Source: Engraulis encrasicolus (lineage: Eukaryota > Chordata > Actinopteri > Clupeiformes > Engraulidae). Taken from it: DNA of 64,000 nt. Numbering within the stretch: position 1 is the first letter of the stretch; each line of letters begins with the position of its first letter. The stretch spans positions 5,756,444 through 5,820,443 of the forward strand of contig NC_085859.1 of the NCBI RefSeq assembly GCF_034702125.1, given 5' to 3'. The notes below the pieces were generated by a model. That model saw nothing but the letters and a program-made list of their open reading frames with translations, was not told the origin of the DNA and ran no database searches. Of the stretch, positions 22,185-33,739 are shown piece after piece. A program made the translations under genes and the position numbers.

Positions 22185-22435
22185 AATAAGTACAGCCGTG
22201 GCTCAGTGGTTAAAACACTGGTTTGGCAACCCAAGGGTTCCCAGTTCAATGCCCGATCGGACCACGGCTGAAGTGCCCTTGAGCAAGGCACCTAACCCCC
22301 ACACTGCTCCCCGGGCGCCGCTCAGCAGGCAGCCCACTGCTACGGACTAGTGTGTGTACTTCAATGTGATTCACTAGTCCAAATGGGATAAAGTGCAGAG
22401 AAAGAAATTCCCCTAGGGGACCAAAAATTGGCTCC
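22185..22435 (+). mobile_element. tRNA-derived SINE
   Basis: A-box-like GTGGCTCAGTGGTTAAAAC at about 22,197 and B-box-like GGTTCCCAGTTCAATGCC at about 22,235, then a tRNA-unrelated body (GCCCTTGAGCAAGGCACCTA) common in fish SINEs. It is absent from the equivalent B2 interval, so it inserted after the duplication. The limits are approximate. Confidence 0.85.
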
Positions 22436-22682
22436 AATCTTCAATTGGCTTCGTTAGATTAGAACTCTTGCCCCCACCAGTTTGTGGACACTATGACATG
22501 GCTACATTTTGGTGACATGGCTACATTTTGGTGACATGGTTACCTGTAGGTTTGGCCATGTGATCGCTTCAACTAAGGTACCAGAGTTGAGTATTGCTGA
22601 TTAATGTCTGAGTCAGTTAGTAATTTCCTTCAATTCAAATTACAAAACAGAGCACTCAATACTTAGCCTGGTTCACTCCAGA

Positions 22683-23025
22683 CGGTGTATGTGTAGCTTC
22701 GGCGCCCCCTGGCGGAGCAGAGCTTCACACAGCCATAGAGCACGCTCCGTCTCCAACCAGAAAATAGGCTGAGAATTTATTGCTTCTGCACGGCCTCCTC
22801 ACCAACAAATTCCTTCAAAAACCTTCCTGTTAATCTTTAAAGAGTCAATATAGTCTCTAATCTGTCTTGTGACTCCTCAATGTGAGTTACCGTTTATATT
22901 TAAGAAATAAATGCTCCGTCTATTTTATGGTTGGAGATGCATGCTCTATGGCTGTGTACCAGACGGTAGTGTGTGAAGCTCTGCTCCTCCAGGGGGCGCC
23001 GAAGCTACACATACACGAGAAGTGT
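22683..23025. mobile_element. MITE with long (about 55-60 bp) inverted repeats
   Basis: GTATGTGTAGCTTCGGCGCC with CCTGGCGGAGCAGAGCTTCA at the left is mirrored at the right by GAAGCTCTGCTCCTCCAGGG with GGCGCCGAAGCTACACATAC. Inside that, CCATAGAGCACGC mirrors GCATGCTCTATGG. About 340 bp, no open frame, absent from B2. Confidence 0.8.
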
Positions 23026-23235
23026 TTCCCATGACACTCGTAGTGGGCCGCTCTGTCAAAAGTTACATTTGGGGTCTTCAGCGGACGGACTGTTCATTAC
23101 TAATGACTCAAATAAGCATCGGCTGACTCGAGACAGTGATTAATTAAACTTCTGATCCTACACAGAGCCCCTTGAAGAGAATTCAATGTGATTTTGTGAA
23201 TTTAATTTGAACGAAAATGATAAGACACTCTGAAC

Positions 23236-23340
23236 CTTGAGTCAGGAGGTCTATGTTCCTGTTGGAAGCGTAAAGGTTCATCCATTGACTTCAGAGACAC
23301 ACAGCTGGGTGCAGGTGAGTCTGCCTTCTCCAGTTTCACT
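23236..23340 (-). pseudogene. Gene B1, module exon M1 (105 bp)
   Basis: Acceptor TTTCAG at 23,341-23,346, donor AAG/GTTCAGAG. It encodes VKLEKADSPAPSCVSLKSMD then EPLRFQQEHRPPDS. It starts with one split base and ends with AG, so like the other M exons it is symmetric (any number can be skipped or added in frame). The SPxPSCVSxKSM core is what I know from N-terminal repeats of fish NLRC3-like NLR proteins. The role of such modules is unknown. Confidence 0.72.
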
Positions 23341-23433
23341 CTGAAATCACATGTGGGAAAAACAAAACAGAAATTCATAATGTGTAAGACCAAAATGTGT
23401 GCATTGTCTATCAACAAATATAAATCACCTTAA

Positions 23434-23786
23434 AGGTGCCGGTATGCTTGCTGCGAGCTGTAAATTACGCGCGTCACCGCGAGCAACCGGCATCACATGC
23501 TTGCTTCAAAAGCAGTTGACCAAGACGCAAAATACTGGCGGACAAACTCAATGAGACGCTCTTAAAAGTTGCTGCCATTGTCGTTTTCATATCAAGCACA
23601 CGCGTGGAACTGCGCTGTCTATCTTACGATGCCCCCAGCGAGTTTGAAGATAGCCTATTGCACCTGACGCACGCATTTGGCTGCCGTGTCCAACGCGCGC
23701 GAAATTGACATTAAATACGCATGTTAACGCGTTCATGAACGAATCGTGCACGCGCTCGCGTATCTTGCAGCAAGCATACCGGCACC
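23434..23786. mobile_element. GTGCCGGTATGC-family MITE between M1 and M2
   Basis: AGGTGCCGGTATGCTTGCTG follows TTAA at 23,430-23,433, and GCAAGCATACCGGCACC precedes TTAA at 23,787-23,790. B2 has the empty site (about 54,260). A TTAA target points to piggyBac-type mobilisation. Confidence 0.88.
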
Positions 23787-23797
23787 TTAATGCTCAC

Positions 23798-23899
23798 TTT
23801 GGGTTGGGTGAAAGTTCTCCAGTGAGGTTAGCTGGTTCATCCATTGACTTCAGAGACACACAGCTGGGTGCAGGTGAATCAGACCTCTCCAGCTTCATC
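23798..23899 (-). pseudogene. Gene B1, module exon M2 (102 bp)
   Basis: Acceptor TTTCAG at 23,900-23,905, donor GTGAGC. It encodes MKLERSDSPAPSCVSLKSMD followed by EPANLTGELSPNP. It starts with one split base and ends with AA. Close relative of M1 (same SDSPAPSCVSLKSMDEP core) and of 54,271-54,363 in B2. Confidence 0.72.
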
Positions 23900-24226
23900 C
23901 TGAAATCACATGTTAATGATTAAGATAAATTGACATCTCTCTCCTCTGTTTTCCAAGATAACTATCAAGCCCTGTCACTAATATGTTAGGTATCTGCGAG
24001 CCCCAGGGTAGAGGGGAGAAATCCATTCAATCTATTTTTTTCGATTTACATGCACAAGTGAAATAGGAGTTTTTAAAAAATAACTGTTTTCATAGGGGAA
24101 AAAATATTTAAGCCTAAACAAAAGGCACAAACAAAGGGAACGTCTCAGATTTAAAAGATACCTTGATGTGTAAAGAGGGTCTAAAATGTGCATCATCTAT
24201 TGTTGAATGAAAACCTCAATGCTCAC

Positions 24227-24331
24227 ATGGTGTTGGGTGTAAGTTCTCCTGCTGTGAAGTTTCCTGGTGGCTCCATTGATCTCACAGACACACAACTGGA
24301 TGCAGGTGAATCTGATTTCTTCCGCTTCATT
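24227..24331 (-). pseudogene. Gene B1, module exon M3 (105 bp)
   Basis: Acceptor TTTCAG at 24,332-24,337, donor GTGAGC. It encodes MKRKKSDSPASSCVSVRSME then PPGNFTAGELTPNT, in the same phase as M1 and M2. It is the outermost module found; its Met codon could serve as a start, but a separate first exon further right is also possible. It is more diverged than M1/M2 and has no counterpart in B2. Confidence 0.65.
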
Positions 24332-24337
24332 CTGAAA

Positions 24338-25526
24338 TCAGTTAAAAGATGAAAAACTTACAGACGTTTACAATGTCAGTTGGGCCTGAAATGTTCTCTA
24401 TTGTTGAATGAAAACCTTAACTAATGTGTTAGACTGGAATGTATATTGTTTAATGGTGAATAGTGAATCAGTGAGTAGTGAATCAATCCAGCTTTATAAT
24501 TAAATCAACTTTCTTATTTTTTTTTGACAATCTTATTTTTTTTCCTCACAAATCTGGGGCTGGATTTAACCATCTGGAGGGTCTTAGTATGTTTGACACC
24601 CCTGCTGTAAGTGACACCTTGCCACAGGTGTAACTTGTCAGGACCTATGCAAACCGTACTGAAACCACCTCAAGGTCTTGGTACGGTTTGTACGATCTGA
24701 GTACGCTTTGGAGCGTTCACATATTCGCAAACAAGTCCAACAGGCGGACAAGAGATGCCCGTAGATGCCTTTTTTGCACAAACGCCCCCCTGGCCTCCTC
24801 ATAACTTGTCATGGCAATTTATTTTAATAAGTCTACCATGTAGGCTATCAGCCTGGATTTGAAAAAGTACCATAGGATTTCAAAAAGATCAAGTAAATTA
24901 CAAATTACCAGACACTGTTAGGTATTTCGTTCATAATTCAGTTCACTCAGACACGGTTTCCATGACCACGAACAACTTAACGTGCAAATTGTGGGCCTAA
25001 ACATAAACTATAATATTGTGATAAGACAGAACAGAACTAAATCAACATATCACATTGTGAAGTGCAATAATACTGAGACTGACTTATTCCTGTCTTTATT
25101 CGTCAGGTTTCTACACTTGCCCCCAGAGTTCACATAACCCTGAAGTGACCCTCCACAGCTGTCCAGCCAGGTCCAGGCTGATGATGGGAACAAGAGGAAA
25201 ACATGCTGATTGGTAAGTGAGATCCCTGCTCAACTAAAGCTATAGCTCACACAGCACAAGTGTCCAGTAGGCCCAGTTTGTGGTATCAAATGTAAAATGC
25301 AAGTTTCATCAAAAAGTTGTGGAACACTGCTGACTTATTGTGGGCCTTCAAAGTAGCTTGGGCAGGGAAAGCACAACCAGTAGGCTTGTCTTTGACACAG
25401 CACAGATCAGCACAGCACAGCAGTAGATGCCACCATTCCTTGGGAATATTAGACACAGAGGCGGCCTACATATTATTCCATTGTAAATCATGACTGGAAA
25501 GTATCATGTTTGTTTCAACTGCTTCA
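24338..25526. other. Non-coding stretch right of gene B1
   Basis: No gene is recognised. At about 24,645-24,720, AACCGTACTGAAACC and GGTCTTGGTACGGTT are partly complementary, suggesting a decayed DNA-transposon fragment. The promoter/first exon of B1, if present, may lie here but shows no clear signal. Confidence 0.55.
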
Positions 25527-26176
25527 CCCTCCTGTTATCCTTGGGGTTTATTAGACCCCATTCAATGTTTAGTGTCTGAAAAATACATGAAGTACATAAT
25601 TATTTTTGCTTTATCTTTAATGACTTTTCCTAAATATATGGGGTCAATGTGAAAAAAGTGAAATTTCCACAAAAATGTTTTCCCTAAGTGCTGTACATGT
25701 TTTGGTTACATCTGTGTTCCTTGGGGTCAATTTGACCCCAAATTATTTTAAGTGTATTAAACATAAATATAACATCCATATTTTGCTAATACATGTTCCT
25801 ATCTGTCTAGATGATGTAAAATACATGAACATAAGTTATTTAGAACAGAACATTTTGCTTTATTTAGGGCTCTGATAATTAACAATATGTATGATGTGGA
25901 CGAGGGCCAAAACTAATTCAATGCAACTGTTGGGCATTTGTTGCACATTTTCACCTAGTCATGCATTAGTTTCTTTGGCATGTGGGCTGTGTGTGGGGGT
26001 GCTAGGACTTATCTAAATGGCTTTTTTATGTCCCCAACAGAGCAATAGTAAATATCTGAGGCATAAACCGGTGCAAAAGTTTTTGCTTCTGCTGATTTTG
26101 TAGACATTTAAGTGGCTGGGGTCAAAATGACCCCAAGGATCACGAATGTAACCTAAATCTGAGGATAACAGGAGGG
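25527..26176. mobile_element. TTAA-flanked MITE, CCCTCCTGTTATCC family (copy 1)
   Basis: Begins CCCTCCTGTTATCCTTGGGG and ends GGATAACAGGAGGG before TTAA. Both ends carry GGGGTC/GACCCC motifs. It is nearly identical to 61,841-62,486. The left TTAA is mutated. About 650 bp without a convincing protein (the 25,675-25,875 frame matches nothing I know). Confidence 0.85.
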
Positions 26177-26853
26177 TTAAAAACATTGGACTCAGATGGG
26201 GAAATCTGTAGGTGTAGCCTATAAAAAAAACCACACCGAGTAAACTTTTAAATGAAAAGGGACAATATAGAGAATATTTTCATCCACAGGCAGGACTTGG
26301 TCTACATACAGGAGAAGGTGAAATCTTGCTTACAAAAACTGTTCTGAATAAATAGTTGTAAACGTTTGAATTATCAAAGTTATAAACGGCATGTGCATGT
26401 ATAGGATGATTTTCACATCCAGCCCATGTTTACAGTTTTTTTCCTCCTGCAGGAATTATTCAACGATGGACATTGTGCGTAATTGTGGAAAAAATAAATG
26501 GAAAAACGTCTCTGATTTCTTGTGTTTTCATTGGTGAGGCCTTTGGGTGAAGCACTGATCAGGAAGACCTCAAATAAGGCGGAATTCCACTGCAGCGGTG
26601 AGAACACTCAGACGTCTTTTTTGTTTATGGGAAGAGCTGATTTTCTGGCATCCTAGTTTCATAACTGCAGCCTAAAATCAGCTGTTCCTTGAGATGTCAG
26701 GATGCTTTCCTCGCTCAGACGGGGTGGTGGACACAAGAGAGAATCACAATTCAGGCCTAAGAGCCTATTCTATGAAAAATGTAAACTTGGGGGGAACTTG
26801 GCCTGTGGCCAATACATTCGTTGTACAGCCAAGACATTCGTCTGTGATGATAT
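26177..26853. repeat. Duplicated segment, also at 62,487-63,170
   Basis: Direct duplication partner of the right end of the window, roughly 95 percent identical by eye, with no gene. Together with the flanking MITEs the duplicated block covers about 25,527-27,295. Confidence 0.8.
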
Positions 26854-27311
26854 AGTGTTGGGCAAAACTGTAATGCATTACTGATTACATGTTACTGTCT
26901 TTTCAAAAGAAACCCTTAGAATATACAGTAACTATATTTTAAATGTAAGGCATTATACTACTGTTGCATTACTTTAGTTACTTTCACCCAAAAGAACTGC
27001 CTAAATAATATGTATCTGGTAATGTATTACAGTGTAAATCAAGCTCATGAGTCATGACGTTTTCACCTCCCATCCAGGAGGTGTTTTGGCAGCATGCAGA
27101 TTAAAAATACCAGGTTCAGGAATCTTTCTGATCCACCACAATGAATACTAAAATCCAGGTAGGTAATGCATTGTAACTTAAGTTATTTAGCATTGTAACT
27201 AAATATTACAGGTTTTTGCCCTGTAATGTCTAACATTACTGCATTACAGCAAAAAATAATGCAGATTACAGTAATTAACTTTTGTAGTCTAATGCATTAC
27301 TGCCCAACACT
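26854..27311. mobile_element. AGTGTTGGGCA-type MITE
   Basis: Starts AGTGTTGGGCAAAACTGTAA and ends with the inverted ATTACTGCCCAACACT. The interior repeats AATGCATTAC. It is a common fish non-autonomous DNA element. The left part recurs at about 63,170-63,628. Confidence 0.8.
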
Positions 27312-28619
27312 GGTCAAGAATGGACACACCAACGCCCAACACTGAATACAGCCTAGCCTACCTCTATATTTTATATTTGAACTTTTTTTTCTTTCAAAAT
27401 TAAAACCTGTGTTTGCCACATTCTCAAGACTCAGTGAGACATCACAGTGGTAGTTGTAATAGCCTACCTTCTCTGACCACCATCCTAGCCCACACAGTGC
27501 ACCTTTAAACTTTGCTACTGAGCTAGGCTACTTCTTGGAAAAGGAGCCCAAATAGGCCTAGCCTACCTGACACAATATGACAAACTCAAGGGACACCGCT
27601 CGCCATTGAGCCGTTTCCACAGTGACCTAACGCAGCGTCGTTCGTTCCAGGAACTAACAGCCATGTTTTGTTGAACATGAAATTAACTATCAGTTTGGCT
27701 TGCCTATCAGGTCAATCCAAAAACGCGACACGTAGGCTAATTCACGGTTTCAACACTGCAATAGCTGCACATTCGGTTAAGACAATGGGTTTGTGGTATG
27801 TAAACAGACCAATTGTAGCCTAAACACCGTCTTACACTGTGCGCGCTCTTAGCAACTAGACTGGCCTATTTGGCTTAAGCCACATCAGCCTCTCTCCATT
27901 TCAGCAATCTTTGACACTGACTGATTGGAAATGTTAAACAAATGTAAACGTCCACCCATGTACTTCAATAGAAAAATAATCATTTTTCCTGCAGCATTAT
28001 TCTGGCTAAGCACAGCGGTAACCAACCTGACAGGTGCGCTAACCAATTGCGCCTTCACTGCGAGTCGGAGCGCTCCAGGTCCGTCGCTTCTTCGCGCAGC
28101 GGACAGTTCAGTTAAACAACAGCATGGGGTAAACTATTGTTTCTTAGTAAGTTATCCTGTTGTGTAGGCCTATTATCGACAGTTTCAGATGGTAGATGTT
28201 TGCTGTCTAGACCGAGAAAATTCTGGTAGTCAACAGATTGGCTACTTTCGATTTTGAATAAAATGGCTGAGAGTTGCTGTATCACACCTAGTCTAATCCA
28301 CGCCCACAACCTTGTGCACCTGTGTAGAGTTTTTAGGCCTGCCTACGCAGCTCCTTTTTTGGTTTCTTGTTTACAAGCACAGTTTCTCTCCCAATAGTTA
28401 ATTTGTAATAACAGGGACGCTATGTAAACCAGCCGCCAGCTTACCGAATTGGGTTGTACTAGTAATAATTTTGTTATTACTAGTATGGTAATGACCAAGT
28501 CGTGGTGCATTACTAAAGGGCCTGTGTTGTGTCATAGTATTGTAGTGCTATGGTAGCTACATTTCACTGACTATTACAGCGCGCCACTGGAGGTATCGCG
28601 TGCATTAAGGGGCTACAAT
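27312..28619. other. Unique-looking non-coding stretch
   Basis: No open frame with a recognisable product, no repeat structure. Locally GC-richer around 28,020-28,110. Confidence 0.5.
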
Positions 28620-29095
28620 TTATTTATTTATTTTATGTTATTTTACCTTTATTTAACCAGGGAAATAAAATCACATTGAGAATAAAATTCTCTTTTAGCC
28701 CTGTGAGCCCTGGCCAAGACGGCAGCACACATGACACAGGCAAAACAGAACAGATTAATATGGATGAAGAGATAAAATTACACAATAAAAACCATAAAAT
28801 AAGAAACATAAAACAAAATTAAAAGGAGATTACAAGATTAAAAGCAAGTGCAGACAGATTTAAAAGTGTCATTAAGATAGGCTTTAAACTCAGCTACAGA
28901 CATAAAAACAGCAAGTTTAAGAGATTTCTGAAGTTCATTCCAGTGAGTTGGGGCACAATGAATAAAAGCAGTTTTACCAAATTCTGGTTTTACTATGGGG
29001 ACATTTAAAACAATGTAGCTACTTGAGTGTAGGTTATATCCTTGGTTGCTAAAAGATAAAAGGTTCTGTATATACAATGCATTCATGTTTCATGT
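28620..29095 (-). mobile_element. 5'-truncated LINE: RT C-terminus and 3' UTR
   Basis: Minus-strand frame 28,838-29,086 reads GYNLHSSSYIVLNVPIV, EFGKTAFIHCAPTHWNELQK and SVAEFKAYLND, the C-terminal signature (FGK..F...AP..WN.LQ) of CR1/L2-group ORF2 proteins. The 3' UTR and (TAAA)n-like tail lie at 28,620-28,700. It is truncated and inactive. Confidence 0.78.
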
Positions 29096-29460
29096 TTTTA
29101 TGTGCATCAGAGACTGAGATATATAGGTTTTTATATGTTGAGAGCAACTTTCCCAACAAGGGCTTAGGCATTCAGCAGGCGTTTATTGCAGGTGCCTCAG
29201 GCATCAATGGGTTAAAACAGAAGTGACTTTAATGTTTTATTTGCATTGTTTAAGGTGATAAGACACAGTATCTTTTTTTTTGTCATTTTGACCATTTGTC
29301 ATTTTCTGGCAATACATGTTCTAAATTAACAATATTTTCATTTGAAATTCTGAGTTAATGTCAGCTATAAAATGAAACAAAGAGGTTTACTTAACTCAAA
29401 CACACACACTTATAAACAGAAAAAACACTGATCATTTTGCAGTTGAGTGCTGGAAGCACA
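29096..29460. other. AT-rich non-coding spacer
   Basis: Nothing is recognised. Confidence 0.5.
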
Positions 29461-29463
29461 TTC

Positions 29464-30198
29464 TGTCATTCACACACACCCCTCTCCCCACTTTTGGTCA
29501 TTCACACACACCCCTCTCCCCACTTTTGACCAGCACCAGTTTGCTTTCAGAGGGAACAGGGCTACTGAGGATGCGGTAGCCACAGCTCTCCATGCAGCTT
29601 AGAGGGGTAACAGGGCTACACAGCTCTCCATGCTGCTTAGAGGGGTAACAGGGCTACAGTACACAGCTCTCCATGCTGCTTAGGGGTAACAGGGCTACAC
29701 AGCTCTCCATGCTGCTTAGAGGGGTAACAAGGCTACACAGCTCTCCATGCTGCTTAGGGGTAACAGGGCTACACAGCTCTCCATGCTGCTTAGAGGGGTA
29801 ACAAGGCTACACAGCTCTCCATGCTGCTTAGAGGGGTAACAGGGCTACACAGCTCTCCATGCTGCTTAGGGGTAACAGGGCTACACAGCTCTCCATGCTG
29901 CTTAGAGGGGTAACAGGGCTACACAGCTCTCCATGCTGCTTAGAGGGGTAACAGGGCTACACAGCTCAGCTCTCCATGCTGCTTAGAGGGGTAACAGGCT
30001 ACACAGCTCTCCATGCTGCTTAGAGGGGTAACAGGGCTACACAGCTCTCCATGCTGCTTAGAGGGGTAACAGGGCTACACAGCTCAGCTCTCCATGCTGC
30101 TTAGAGGGGTAACAGGCTACACAGCTCTCCATGCTGCTTAGGGGTAACAGGGCTATACAGCTCAGCTCTCCATGCTTCTTAGAGGGGTAACAGGGCTA
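29464..30198. repeat. Minisatellite, about 38-bp unit
   Basis: About 16 units of CACAGCTCTCCATGCTGCTT joined to AGAGGGGTAACAGGGCTA between 29,582 and 30,198. Units differ by loss of AGA or insertion of CAGCT. A two-copy 30-bp direct repeat (TCATTCACACACACCCCTCT core) precedes it at 29,464-29,528. Confidence 0.95.
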
Positions 30199-30257
30199 CT
30201 GAGGATGCAGTGACCACAGCTCACCTGTCAAGGAAATGTTTCCTTTATGTATAATCA

Positions 30258-30609
30258 GAGGTGAAAGTAGTGTCCATGACTTACCGGTGCTAGTGCACTA
30301 CAGATCTCAGTTCAGGAGAATATCCACAATTTCGTTGCCTTCAATGGCAATAAACTCCTTGAATTTTGAATCAGGAGTGGACCTATATCGGGTAACTTTG
30401 AGCTATTCTCTTCATATGATATGACACTTGAATCAAATGGCAGAGTGAAGCTGTGTGTTTTCAACTTAAATCGCGCACCCTACTTTTTCCCCTCAAATGT
30501 AGGTTTTTGGTCAGCAGCAGTAACCCATTCCTTACCGGTGCTGCGCACCTGCTGAAAATGTTATACAGGTGCTACGCACCCCCTGGCACCCCCCTACTTT
30601 CACCACTGT
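30258..30609. mobile_element. MITE with AGGTGAAAGTAG termini
   Basis: AGAGGTGAAAGTAGTG at the left is mirrored by CCTACTTTCACCACT at the right. TTACCGGTGCT occurs near both ends. No coding potential. Confidence 0.7.
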
Positions 30610-30815
30610 GTATAATTTTGAAACTATAAGATACATTATTTTGTTGTTGTTTAGTTGTTTGTGTTCATGTGCCTGTGGAACTGAGACAATGCCAACCAAG
30701 GCAGAATCTGGGGTGTCATTGTGTTACCCTCATGTATAATTTTGAAACTATAATATACGTTTTCTTTTTGTTGACATTTTTGTGTTCATGTGCCTGTGGA
30801 ACTGAGAGAGCAACA
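30608..30815. repeat. Two-copy tandem repeat, about 120-bp period
   Basis: TGTATAATTTTGAAACTATA and GTTCATGTGCCTGTGGAACT occur twice (near 30,608/30,666 and 30,733/30,787). Confidence 0.8.
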
Positions 30816-30984
30816 TGGCATCATACCAAAGGGTTAAGATAACACGCCAGCTTGAACTATTTATCACGTTTGTGCATCACAACTTTGCATGTTAACATGT
30901 GCTCGACAACGCCATGTGACAGGTGGTTTTGGTCTGGGTACAATTTCGCCACAATTTATCAATTTCCCTCGCTTGTTCTTGCAT

Positions 30985-31300
30985 AAAGGGCAGTCATGGG
31001 TGAGCGGTTAGGGCGTCAGACTTGCATCCCAGAGGTTGCCGGTTCGACTCCCGACCCGCCAGGTTGGTGGGGGGAGTAATCAACCAGTGCTCTCCCCCAT
31101 CCTCCTCCATGACTGAGGTACCTTGAGCATGGTAACATCCCACTGCACTGCTCCCCATGGGGCGCCACTGAGGGCTGTCCCCTTGCACGGGTGAAGCATA
31201 AATGCAATTTCGTTGTGTGCAGTGTGCAGTGTTCACTTGTGTGCTGTGGAGTGCTGTGTCACAATGACAATGGGAGTTGGAGTTTCCCAATGGGCTTTCA
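30985..31300 (+). mobile_element. tRNA-derived SINE
   Basis: A-box GGTGAGCGGTTAGGGCG at about 30,998 and B-box GGTTGCCGGTTCGACTCC at about 31,033 show a tRNA-like RNA polymerase III promoter. The unrelated body includes CACTGCTCCCCATGGGGCG. It is a SINE rather than a tRNA gene: no acceptor stem closes after the B box. Confidence 0.88.
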
Positions 31301-31965
31301 CTTTTTGTCTTTCACAAAAGTTAAGTGGCAGAAATGCTGCTTTACTGACAGATTAGATGGTCTTAGTCATGGCACAACAGAACATTTTCACGTTTAGCAA
31401 CAGAAGGTTTCTGGGATGATGATGAGGAAATCTGTGCCATAACAAAAGTGTTTCCCTGCAGCGTTGAGAGCACGACTTCACATGCAAAGTCGTCACACCT
31501 TAAAGCAGAATGCACTGGCGCAAAATAAATACACCTTTCCATGATGACTGGAGAGAAATGTGCCAAACCCGAAGCTTAACAGACAGACACACACAGACAC
31601 ACACACAAACATTAGACAGAGAGAGAGACAAAGGGAGAGAATGGAGAGACAGGGGGGGGGGGGATGTTACATCTGTACAACCAGAGGACTGACATTAGAA
31701 GAGCTTTTACACGTGGAGGGAATCTGAAATCATGCCAATGTCTTGTGGGCCTCAAGGGCTCATGTTTATTTTATATTTGTATTGTTGTATAATTTAAACA
31801 GAAAGGTCCCATTGAAATGTAATGCAGAGTTTTCCAGTTACCCTGTTGGGAGCCTGACAGCATTGCAAATAGCCTGCCACTATGCAACCAGAAATAAATG
31901 AAGTTTTGTCTTTTTTAATATTCTGTATGTGTGTGCAATAATGCCAAAAAAAAGTGTTTTTGTGT
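31301..31965. other. Non-coding spacer with short simple repeats
   Basis: Contains ACACAGACAC and AGAGAGAC stretches at 31,580-31,630 and a run of 10 G at about 31,653-31,663. No gene. Confidence 0.6.
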
Positions 31966-31970
31966 GTGTC

Positions 31971-32056
<86 letters not shown>
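31966..32056. repeat. (GT)n microsatellite
   Basis: GT tract on the plus strand; the apparent ORFs over it are poly(Thr-His)-type artefacts. Confidence 0.97.
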
Positions 32057-32060
<4 letters not shown>

Positions 32061-32730
32061 TGTCGGCAGATAAACCTTCAAAGCTATTTTTTTTAAAACA
32101 TATTCTGTTTTGTTTGTGTGTGTGTGACAGAGATTGAAAGTATTGACGCAAATTATTCAGTTGTTCATGAGTAGAAACTTTATTACTTGGACATAAGTCA
32201 TTGACAGCAACGATAAAATCAAAACAGCAATCCACCCCCACAACACCAAACCAGAAATATAAATGTCCAAATGTAAATAGAATAGAGGAGAACAAACCTA
32301 GTATAATATCATCAGTGTTGTCCAAATTGGCTCGGAATTGATATGAATTATTATAATAATTGTTTATATAATAAACCCTTTTATTAATTAATTAATTAAT
32401 TAAAATTTTAGATCGTTCAAATTGTACATAAGAATAACAAAATATTCGCTGTTAAATCAAATAATTTCAAGGCGGGATCATGATGAGAAAACTAATTTAC
32501 TACACACTTTGATATACACCGACTCAGCTGGGAATTGATATTAATTAATGTCATCACTGACTTCAGTTGTAAAAGTAAAATAACATCCCACCATATAATA
32601 TAACAGTTGGCATTAACATGGGGGCAGACATTTCCACAGAGATGAGAAAGAATTACAACCATTAAGCAATATGCAAACAAACTCAACAAACCCATTTGAT
32701 ATCTACAAACACTGCAATAATGCAATAAGT
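32057..32730. other. AT-rich non-coding spacer
   Basis: Contains a short TTAA run at about 32,383-32,402. No gene recognised. Confidence 0.55.
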
Positions 32731-32798
32731 GTGTGTGTGTGTGTGTGTGTTTGTGTGTATGTGTGAGAGAGTGTGTGTGAGTGAGAGAGTAAGATTGA

Positions 32799-32835
<37 letters not shown>

Positions 32836-32945
32836 TGCGTGTGTGTCCGTGCGAGACAGAGGGAGAGAGTAAAACATACAAAAATGTAAGACGGGTGTGT
32901 GTATGTGTGTTTGACATGAGGAAAGTGTGTGTGTGTGTGTGTGCG

Positions 32946-33031
<86 letters not shown>
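32731..33031. repeat. Compound (GT)n/(GA)n microsatellite
   Basis: GT tracts at 32,731-32,760, 32,800-32,850 and 32,925-33,000, then (GA)n to 33,031. It abuts the 3' flank of the B30.2 pseudogene, just as a short (GA)n abuts gene B2 at 45,307-45,318. Confidence 0.95.
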
Positions 33032-33034
<3 letters not shown>

Positions 33035-33108
33035 GAGGCCCCACATGAGCAGCATTTACCCATTGACCCTGTAGGGGCCTCACAACAGCTTCACTGATGA
33101 CCCACTAC

Positions 33109-33589
33109 CTAACCCAAACCCAAACCCAGGATAGTGTGTATGTGTGTGTGAATGTGGTGTGGACTCATTGTGTCTCCAGAGATGCTGTAGAAGGCCAGAG
33201 TTCCTGCCCTGTGATCCACATACACTCCTATTCTGGAGCTGGCCACTAGAGGGAGTTCAGTCCCTTCTTTATTGTGTCTGAAAGAGGAGCTGGAGCTGAA
33301 GAGGACCAGACTCCAGGACTGATCATTATTTCCAAACACACACTCATCACCCTCTCCTTTCCTGCTGATGCTTTTATATGACACTGCTATATGAACATAC
33401 TCTGCACTCCACTCAACCTCCCAGTAGCAGCGTGCAGACACACCCTCTCTACACAGCACCTGAGGCCATCTATCAAATCTGTCTGGATGATCAGGATATG
33501 ACTGGACCCCAGGTCTCCACTCCACCCTCCTGTTCCCCTCAGACAGACGGAGCCATCTGTGTGCTGTGTTTGGATCCAGAGTGAAGTGA
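33109..33589 (-). pseudogene. Isolated B30.2 (PRY/SPRY) exon, frameshifted
   Basis: HFTLDPNTAHRWLRLSEGN, YPDHPDRFDRWPQVLCREG, YWEVEW and VDHRAGTLAFYS mark the same domain as E7 of gene B. Near 33,165 a 14-nt segment present in both other copies (CTGTGCAGGAGGGT) is missing. The frame is lost after SGDTM, and the conserved LYPGFG end is not translated. Homology stops at 33,589, seven codons into the exon, so the acceptor and all upstream exons are gone. The 3' flank (GCCCCACATGAGCAGCATTT) is shared with B2 at about 45,330. It is a dead relic of a third gene-B-like copy. Confidence 0.88.
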
Positions 33590-33739
33590 GTGTTTTCATT
33601 TTGTCTCTGAGCATTGAAGGATTTTAACTGTATGCATTGCAAACACGTCTTATCAGCCGTGTTTGTGCTGAAATGGCATACAGAAGTACCTTTACAATGG
33701 AAACCACTAGCTAGCTCTGCCCACCATGTTTTCAATGAC

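Noticed and set aside
29582..30198. CRISPR-like array
   Set aside because: Units are contiguous without unique spacers and the genome is a vertebrate; it is a minisatellite.
30990..31070. tRNA gene
   Set aside because: A and B boxes are present but no acceptor stem closes; the body continues as a SINE.
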